A stretch of 64,000 nucleotides of DNA, from positions 75,450,909 through 75,514,908 of the forward strand of contig OY970820.1 in NCBI GenBank assembly GCA_963853835.1, given 5' to 3'. The stretch comes from Calendula officinalis. Taxonomy: Eukaryota; Streptophyta; Magnoliopsida; Asterales; Asteraceae. Position numbers and translations under genes: made by a program. Position 1 is the stretch's first letter; every line of letters begins with the position of its first letter. The notes under the pieces are model-generated. The model did no database searches. It saw nothing but the letters and a program-made list of their open reading frames with translations, and was not told the origin of the DNA. Positions 56,020 to 64,000 of this stretch are shown piece after piece.

Positions 56020-58226
56020 TTCAGTTTGGCGATGGATACACTGTTAGGTGTTTCATCCCCAAATCTTGGCTCGAGTTTGGTCAAGCATTCCGGACGAGTG
56101 GGATTAGAGCAACGGTGAATGAAGTTAGTTGTAGTTAGTATGTAGTTACTAACGATTTAAACTATGCTTTCGTGAGTTGTTGTGATTGTTATAGATGTGG
56201 CAGGTAAAGAGAACCCGACCCCCTTGGCCCTAGGAAATGTTGGCACCTCAAGTAACGATCCGGGAACTGACCGAGGAGCATGTATACGCGCATTGGGAAA
56301 TGAAGTGCGTTAGAGGTGTTCAATTTTGAGCAAGAGGAAAATTGGCCTTGGGAAAAGAAAATGGGTTGTGGGTCAGGGACGGGGGTGGTCGGGGAATCTT
56401 CACCAACGTTAGACCGACTGTGATAACTCGGGTATGTTTTGATAAACTCAATACTTGTGCTTATGTAGAATTGTTAAGTGAGTAGGTCGCTTAATTAAGA
56501 TTTGTGAAATGTTATGATGAACTGAACTGCTTACCCTTGGTGTTTTATGTCACTCGAATTAGAATAATTGATTGCTTATTGATTTGGGATACATCATATG
56601 TGTCGGGAGTTTTGTAGATATAAGTGATGCATGCTTACATGTTCCTTTTATTGAAACTTGGACTAAGTTTAGTGTGATATGATGTATGGATTAGTCTAGT
56701 TTAATCAAAGTTATGAATAAATGTTATAGAAGATTGAATCTTTTCTTGTTTGTCGGGACACACATAGTGTCTCGGTGGTTAAAGTTGCTCGCCTTCATAT
56801 TGTGCAAATTGGTGACAAGTTGATTGTAATTGTTTTGGTTGTTTCTTCACTTCAGGAGAAGCGAAGAGAATCGGTTGTATGGCGGTTTCGGTTACAATAT
56901 ATGTGACCATGGATCAAATTGAGTATAATAGTAATTAATGTAAACTTCGTGAATGTGATGCTTGTAATTAAAATGGATGGAATTGTATACTTGAATTGAA
57001 TAGCCCAAGTAGGACTAGTGTTTGTTATGTGAAAAAGTGAAACTTTTATTGTGACCTGACGGGTCACATGTAGTGATTTGTATAGTGAGAAACGGAAATG
57101 CCTTTCCAAAGTGAATAAATCGATGCTTGCTTTTGTTGTAGACAGTAATTGTGACAGATAGTCAGTGATAAATATTTGAATGACCTGAAATGTTTATGAT
57201 GCAATCCTGATTGGTTTCCTATTTTGAATTTGGAGTCTGAAAAATGACTAATGAACTGTATGTGTAGACTATTTTGAGCTGACTTGTGATAGTAATAATT
57301 GAAGATAAAAGAGGTTGTAAGTGATTGCATTGATTATGAAATTATTTGAGAGAAGTTTTGAAATTGTGATTTATACTTAAATCTGGTGTTTAGATTTAAT
57401 GATTGTATTGAAATGATTCATGTTAATAAAAATTGATCATAGTTTAAATTGGTAATTTTTTTTTTAAAATTACTCAAAGTGATGATGATGTTTTATTGAT
57501 TGTAATAAAAGTTGTCAAATTGAGATTTTGAGCTTTTATGTCTTAAGAGATATGTTTCTATATCAAATATCGTGATAGAAATGATAAAAGTTGTTTATGC
57601 TTAATTGTGAATTGAATTGATGAAATTATCTTGCTATTTGGATGTTTAATAAGTAAGAGTCAAGAACTAGTTATATGGTAATTGGTTGACTTGAAGTCTA
57701 AGTAAAAGTTGACATTTAATTAAAAATGCTTATTAGTCATCACATGAGTTTGACATGTTTAATGAACCGTGAATTGTATGTTTGGAATTGTTATGATAAA
57801 TTTCTCAATGTTGACCCGTTAAAGGTAGCTAGTGTCAAGACTTAATTGGATACATTTTTAGTTGCTAGACCTTGATTATGATGATAATCGTTTGATAATT
57901 GTATGAGTTGGTTTTGGTAAATACTTTAACATGTTATGGAAGTAATAAAACAATTTTGGATTATAAAAACTTGTTTTGACCCGTTTGGTCATGAAGTGTT
58001 AAGAATTTGATAAATGCCTAGTTGATAAGTGACTGTGACCTTCATATAGGTTGATAAGTCATGAGTATGACTAATTGAGTATAAAAGATATTGCTATTTA
58101 TATTACCATGTTTGTAATGAGATATGTGGTTTAGAATTGAATTGTGTAACCTTGACTAGTTTCGTCAAAACGTGCAATTTGTCTTTATAAAATTTTGACA
58201 TCTTTGTAATATGGCCAACTATGCAT
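56020..58226 (+). other. non-coding interior of the composite element
   Basis: About 2.2 kb after the primer site with no ORF of note and no gag, protease, RT or integrase motif. Phrases such as TTTTGACCCGTTTGG resemble the LTR's own style. It is probably leader DNA plus unrelated or degenerate filler. Confidence 0.55.
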
Positions 58227-61019
58227 TGTAACACCGCAAAATTTAGAAAGCGTTTTTTTTAAAGATGTGCGGAACCATAAAGATAATAAATAGTTTAGGT
58301 TTAGGTTTACAAACCAAACGTCCCAAAATAAACTCCAAAACGATAATATTTAAACGGTGTTACTTAACGACATGGCTCATTTTACAAAACATTTCCATTT
58401 GAGCTTGGTCACCCATTCCGTCTAAAGCACCGATCAACCTGAAAAGAGTCAACGAAGGAGGGATTAGCACAAAGCTAAGTGAATGAACATAATCTACAAA
58501 TTATGTAAAGCACAACAAGCAAGCACCAACATCTCCACGATCGTTACTCCTCGTAACCACTTAACCACTCTTCCTCTTAACCACTGTTCCACTGAACCAC
58601 TAACCACTAACTGTCTAATCACTAGGCACAGAAGTAATTTACATCTCCGACTACTAAGCACATAAGTAATTCTACATCTCCGATTGCTAAGCACGGAAGT
58701 AATTGTACATCTCCGATTGGGTAACTACTATTGAGAGGATCGGTGGCTTTGTGGGCCTTAAGCCATGGTCGGCCAAAACCACGGTAACCGATAGCGCTGT
58801 ATCCAACACCCCGGGTAAACCCCCTTAACCATGCAACGCATACAGGTAAGGTTGAATACCCTATTAGTCGATACACTATGCTCAGCCGTTATCCATCCGA
58901 CACTGACCTCGTCCCTATCCTCGATTGCCACTAACCGAGTTGTTGCTACCAATCAAGCAAAACCTCTTCATCTATGTGCACAAATCCTATTTCGCTTAAC
59001 GCGGTCAAACAGGTACCAAACAAGCAAACTGTCAAAGATTCGCGCCCGAAAAACGACCCGAAAACCCGCTTCCCGGAGTTCACGAACATGAACTAGGGTT
59101 CACGAACGTGAACTATAGTTCACGACGTGAACCAAAGTTCACGATCGTGAACTTGCTCCAGCGGCTCGATTCCTGCATTTTTTCCTGTATTTTCCTGCAT
59201 TTTCCCCCCAAACATGCAATACCAAACCGATTGTAACCGAACACAAGTTGGAGGTTAAATCCACTCACCGTAACCTTCAATTCCCGTAACTCAGTGAGCT
59301 AATATCACTGAGTTTCCTCCTCGGATCCTGTACACCAAAGAACACCGAGTTAATAACCGGTACTTATCGATAATCACCAATATTAACAATAATGAACACT
59401 AACTTTCCACCAAGTGTTATAATTACTAAGTCTAACACATAAGTATATTAAACCCACTTATACATACACAATTCAACAATTGGGTCGATCCACCATTTAA
59501 TCACCCAAACGGGTCAAAACCGGATTATTAAACACTAATACCTTCTATAACTACAATCATATCATCAACTTACAATTCACCAATTGTTATCAATAACATT
59601 TCTAACACATAATCTAACAAAACACTTATACTTGCACAATCCAAGTTTCTTAAGTCACTTTACTACCAAATGGCCCAAACGGGTCAAAACCCGAACATAA
59701 CTACATACTTACCAAATTCCACCATCTAGCACACACTTTCTACAACAAACAAGTCATAATCATATAACAATTTATCAAGTTCATAGCTACCAACAATCCA
59801 TGCATTTTACTTCCAAATTACTAGTTAATCATTTTAACCAAAAACACCCAAACACTAGTTAGCATTTCATCAATCTCACCGAATCTTAACATAATCCAGA
59901 ACTAACATATCGAATCTATCATTTTAACATATCCAAGCAACAAAACCAAAAAAAACCTATTTTTGATATAATCACACCAACTTGTCACAAAACCCATTTA
60001 CTAACTTGTAACTTAGACATCAAATCCATACCATCATTTTACTTCCAAACTACTAGTTAATCATTTTAACCAAAAACACCCAAACACTAGTTAGCATTTC
60101 ATCAATCTCACCGAATCTTAACATAATCCATAACTAACATATCGAATCTATCATTTTAACATATCCAAGCAACAAAACCAAAAAAACCTATTTTTGACAT
60201 AATCACACCAACTTGTCACAAAACCCATTTACTAACTTGTAACTTAGACATCAAATCCATACCATCTTTTAACCAACAATTTCATCCAACAAGTCCTAAT
60301 TAACCATCTTAACAATTTAACACGTACAATACATGTCAAATCTTGTATAAACACTTAATATAACATTTAACACAATATACACCAACAAAACTCCAAGAAT
60401 CAAAAACCCTAATTTCACCAAAACTCAAGAACTTCAAAACAAACACATATAGGTCGAAGCTTACCTCAAGAGCTACTAAAAACGAGGTTAGATTTATGAT
60501 GGAGTAAGACACGAGCTAGAGATCTTCAAAATGGTTCAAGAACGCCAAGAACACACCAAGAACACACACACTTAAGCTAGAGAGAGTTCAGAGTGAGAAT
60601 TTAGAGAGAGAGAGAGAGGATAAGAAAGTGAGATGGAGATGGGGCAAACCCCCATCTAGCGGCCGGCCAAGAGGGAGGGGATGGGACCCATTTTTGTCTT
60701 TTTCAACTTTTAAACAATACAAATCTAAAAGTCCCATTCGTAGTTAATTTATTTAAAATATCAAACGAACTCTGTTTTTAGCCACGAAAATATATTCGGA
60801 ACCGATATTAAAAGGAGAATCCAAAAATATAAGAATCATACAATCCTTTAAACATTTCAGAAACCGGATATTTTAATCCCTTGATTAAAATATTACAAAA
60901 GGACAAAAGGTCAAACAATTCATTTATCATTTAATAAAATTATTCACATATGGTCAAATCAATATTTATCAAATGTCAATACATACCTAAAACTACTAGG
61001 CCGGTTTTAGGATGTTACA
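58227..61019 (-). repeat. LTR copy B (inverted)
   Basis: Read on the minus strand it begins TGTAACATCCTAAAACC at 61019 and ends GGTGTTACA at 58227. It lacks the solo LTR of copy A but carries a 232-bp tandem duplication. No target duplication flanks it (TGCAT and ACTCT). Confidence 0.9.
59803..60266. repeat. 232-bp tandem duplication within LTR B
   Basis: Two near-identical units begin CATTTTACTTCCAAA at 59803 and 60035. Copies A and C have one unit. Confidence 0.88.
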
Positions 61020-61220
61020 ACTCTACACTCCTTAAAAAGGATTCTGTTCCCGGAATCCAACAACAATATTCAAATAGCAAGCATTCATCACAATAAGTCT
61101 ACGACTGTATTCCAATCAATTTCATACATACATGCTCAAATCAAAACTCACATCCAATTTGTCATACACTTCATAGTATACTTAGCAATTCCAACTTTTA
61201 CCTTAATAATCAAGTATGAC
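61020..61220 (-). other. 3' end of Gypsy-like interior (inverted)
   Basis: About 200 bp adjoin copy B on its upstream side. On the minus strand it reads GGAACAGAATCCTTTTTAAG and then a purine-rich GGAGTGTAGAG tract before the LTR. This is the expected position of a polypurine tract. It stops abruptly where copy C begins at 61221. Confidence 0.65.
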
Positions 61221-63013
61221 GGAAAACAATGTTTGGTGAAAATCACCTTCAACCTCCATTAATGGTGGATGTTGAAGGTGGGTGTTGACAAACCTTGGAT
61301 TTCTTGATATTGAATGCTTGGAATTATTCATTAGGTTGAGAAAACATGTTTAGCAAGTTATGGATATTGAGAAATCAAGTATTGTATGTTTTGATGGATT
61401 TACTAGTTAGTGTTTGGGTCAAATGGGTAAACTAGTGATTGTGTAAGTAAAATACTTGGAATGGTTAGTTATGAACTTGATGAATTGCTAAATGATTGTG
61501 AATTGCAAGTGTGGAGAAAACGTGATACTTGATGGAAATGTGGAAGTGTTATAGTCATGTTCGGGTGTTGACCCGTTTGGAACATTTGGTAGTAAAGTGA
61601 CTTAAGAAACTTAGATTGTGCAAGTATAAGTATTCTGATAGGTTATGTGTTAGAAATGTTATTGATAACAATTGGTGAAATTTAAGTTGATGATATGATT
61701 GTAGTTATAGAAGGTATTATGTTTAATAATCCGGTTTTGACCCGTTCGGGTGATTAAATGGTGGAACGACCCAATTGTTGAATTGTGTATGTATAAGTGG
61801 GTTTAATATACTTATGTGTTAAATTAGTACTTATAACACTTGGTGGAAAGTTAGTGTTCATTATTGTTAATATTGGTGATTATTAATAAGTACCGGTTAT
61901 TAACTCGGTGTTCTTTGGTGTACATGATCCGAGAAGGAAACTCAGTGATATTAGCTCACTGAGTTACGGGAATTGAAGGTTACGGTGAGTGGATTTAACC
62001 TCCAACTTGTGTTTGGTTACAATCGGTTTGGTATTGCATGTTTAGGGGGAAGGTGCAGGAAAATACAGGAAAAAATGCAGGAATCGAGCCGCTGGAGCAA
62101 GCTCACGATCGTGAACTTTGGTTCACATCGTGAACTATAGTTCACGTTCGTGAACTCCGGGCAGGGTTTTTCGGGTCATTTTTCAGGCGCGAATCTTCGA
62201 CAGTTTGCTTGTTTGGTACCTGTTTGATCGGGTTAAGCGAGATAGGATATGTGCACATAGATGAAAAGGTTTTGCTTGAATGGTAGCAACAACTCGGTTA
62301 GTGGCAATCGAGGATAGGGACGAGGTCAGTGTCGGATGGATAACGGCTGAGCATGGTGTATCGACTAACAGGGTATTCGAGGCTTACATGTATGTGTTGC
62401 ATGGTTAAGGGGGTTTACCCGGGGTGTTGGATACAGCGCTATCGGTTACCGTGGTTTTGGCCGACCATGGTTTAATGCCCGCAAAGCCACCGATCCTCTC
62501 AAATAGTGGTTACCCAAATCGGAGATGTAGAATTACTTCCGTGCTTAGTAATCGGAGATGTAGAATTACTTCCATGCTTAGTAGTCGGAGATGTAAATTA
62601 CTTTTGTGCTTAGTGATTAGACAGTTAGTGGTTAGTTGTTCAGTGGAACAGTGGTTAAGAGGAGCAGTGGTTAAGTGGTTACGAGAAGTAACGATCGTGG
62701 AGATGTTGGTGCTTGCTTGTTGAGCTTTACATAATTTGTAGATTATGTTCATTCACTTAGCTTTGTGCTAATCCCTCCTTCGTTGACTCTTTTCAGGTTG
62801 ATCGGTGCTTGGGAAGGAATGGGTGTCCAAGCTCAAATGGATATGTTTTGTAAAATGAGTCATGTGATTAAGTGACACCGTTTAAATATTATTGTTTTGG
62901 AGTTTATTTTTGGATGTTTGGTTTGTAAATCTAAACCTAAACTATTCATTATCTTTATGATTCCGCACACCTTTAAAAAAAAAGAAACGCTTTCTAAATT
63001 TTTCGGTGTTACA
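61221..63013 (+). repeat. LTR copy C (direct, 5'-truncated)
   Basis: Homologous to copy A from 53051 onward, so about 707 bp are missing at its start. It ends TTTTCGGTGTTACA before GACAC. It carries three palindromes instead of four. Confidence 0.9.
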
Positions 63014-63306
63014 GACACTTTTCATTTTTTAGTGTTTCAAAATAAGTTATACATTTTGAAAACTTACCATATTTGGTAAAAGGTAGTGGGGTCTACACCC
63101 ACTAACTATCTCCTTTAATATAATGAAAAGACACATTTACCCTTAATTTTACTTTTAAACATCATTAAATTCACTTCAATTAATCAATATATGTGGAACA
63201 CATCCTCCACTAACTATCAAATTTAATCTAATTAAATTTTATTATTATATTTTACCTCAAAAACCGTGAAATCTAAGTGTATCACTTATTTGAAACGGAG
63301 GAAGTA

Positions 63307-64000
63307 CATATAATACTAAATAAAATCAAATAAAAATCAAATAAAATATTACTAAGTAAATGTTCAATGATTACGAAATAATTTTGTCAACGAAATAAGA
63401 AATGTTAAGATAAATTTCTGAACAGTTCATTGAATTCAAACATTTGATGTTTTATTTATTAGACCATCATCTTTATCTTGTATTATTATTTTCAAACTTT
63501 GGCAATGTATAATTTATCTTATATTAATCTTTATAATCAAGAATAACACTCAATAAAATGTTGCAATGACAATGCTTGAGAATAAAATGAGCATGTCATT
63601 AGGTACGTAAGATATGCAATTTTGTTTGAGTGTTGTTCTTTCTTAATTTTATTTAAGATTAATGTGTGGTTTCCTACCCGTAGTTTTATATTATTCAAGT
63701 AGAGAACCGTTTAAGGAGGTCCATCACTTTACGAAGTTCCGATGAACAAATCTCAACCATTGATCAATAAGATCTAATAGTCAAGATTAATCACATATTT
63801 TATACATGAAGGGGTATTTTGGTCATTTGGCACTTAAAAAACTTTCGACATTTTTTTATTTTTTATTTTTTATTATTTTTTCGTTAAAAAATATATTTAT
63901 TTGATAATTACGTGTAATACTTAATCACATGTGATTTTCATGTGATTTTAGTGTAAAATCACATGTGATTGTATATTTAATCACATTCGATGTTTTAGTA
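63307..64000. other. intergenic DNA with short palindromes
   Basis: AT-rich, no gene seen. AATCACATGTGATT occurs twice as a perfect palindrome (about 63923-63936 and 63957-63970), with partial copies between and after. It may be the edge of a DNA element that continues beyond the window. Confidence 0.5.

Larger units (their letters stand above)
52344..63013. mobile_element. composite LTR retrotransposon (Gypsy-like, ~2.5-kb LTRs), rearranged
   Basis: A 10,670-bp insertion flanked by GACAC target duplications. It contains three copies of one LTR family that begins TGTAACATCC and ends GGTGTTACA: direct and complete (52344-56004, enlarged by a nested solo LTR), inverted (58227-61019, enlarged by an internal duplication) and direct but missing about the first 700 bp (61221-63013). 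A primer site follows the first copy. No gag or pol ORF is present. The PPT-like end GGAACAGAATCCTTTTTAAG on the minus strand before the inverted copy resembles Gypsy chromovirus 3' ends. The outer two LTRs share one insertion (GACAC). The inverted copy has no matching duplication at its own flanks. Confidence 0.85.
52317..63304. mobile_element. Stowaway MITE split by the LTR composite
   Basis: The left terminus CTTCACCCGTTTCAAAATATG (52317-52343) and the right part (63014-63304, ending in the complement of CTTCCTCCGTTTCAAATAAG) are two ends of one MITE. TA flanks both (52315-52316 and 63305-63306). The interruption duplicated GACAC (52339-52343 and 63014-63018). Joined length would be about 313 bp, the same as the copy at 49470. 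Confidence 0.9.

Noticed and set aside
58483..59091. Several 60-90-codon ORFs in the composite LTRs (also near 54273 and 62424)
   Set aside because: They follow the 33-bp tandem repeat and appear in all LTR copies in differing frames with stops. They look like repeat-generated ORFs, not genes.
58227..61019. Independent solo LTR insertion for copy B
   Set aside because: Its flanks (TGCAT and ACTCT) do not match and about 200 bp of retroelement interior adjoin one side, so it is a rearranged or truncated element, not a simple solo LTR.

Overview
The window is nuclear DNA of a flowering plant. It has AT-rich intergenic DNA, GT-AG introns, a nuclear-type tRNA-Gly, four plant protein genes (GRAS factor, telomere-repeat-binding Myb protein, PGRL1, OEP16) and many LTR retrotransposons and MITEs. 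The protein families point to a eudicot. The repeat style, including a SIRE-like copia element, would fit an asterid such as Asteraceae, but that is a low-confidence impression.

Layout. 1-3050: intergenic DNA with a 448-bp hAT-type MITE (8-bp target duplication) and a 1.3-kb inverted-repeat element. 3051-6120 (minus): GRAS transcription factor of the SCL14/SCL33 (LISCL) type, one coding exon and a 5'-UTR intron. 7416-18555 (minus): complete-length Ty1/copia SIRE-like retrotransposon with 620-bp LTRs, gag, pol and a large extra ORF region, strewn with a short CAGTAGTA motif. 20586-22780 (minus): eight-exon TRP-type telomere-repeat-binding protein. 26374-30024 (plus): very young non-autonomous LTR element carrying only a truncated gag and a CCGCCGGT-rich tract. 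30058-34073 (plus): PIF/Harbinger DNA transposon with both its Myb-like ORF and its transposase, followed by a 353-bp MITE. 36065-38004 (minus): PGRL1, seven exons. 38867-43600 (minus): a second, smaller Ty1/copia element. 44227-44298 (minus): tRNA-Gly(TCC). 46676-48000: tandem repeats and unrecognised exon-like ORFs. 49470-49783: Stowaway MITE just upstream of OEP16 (49987-51462, plus, six exons). 51953-52223: another Stowaway MITE. 52317-63304: a third Stowaway MITE split by a 10.7-kb composite of three copies of a ~2.5-kb LTR (direct, inverted, direct-truncated), one of which holds a solo LTR of another family.

The host genes are functionally separate: two chloroplast proteins (PGRL1, cyclic electron flow at the thylakoid; OEP16, solute channel of the outer envelope) and two nuclear DNA-binding or regulatory proteins (GRAS, TRP). 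They do not form a pathway or cluster. About half of the window is identifiable transposable-element sequence.

The most unusual signal is the SIRE-like element. The octamer CAGTAGTA/TACTACTG recurs dozens of times in its LTRs, in a dense array just upstream of its extra ORF, and inside every low-complexity linker of its coding regions, in both orientations. This looks like selection or amplification of a DNA-level binding motif, possibly for a protein of the element itself. The composite LTR family shows a comparable cluster of three to four ~16-bp palindromes in every LTR copy, and the gag-only element carries about 25 copies of CCGCCGGT.
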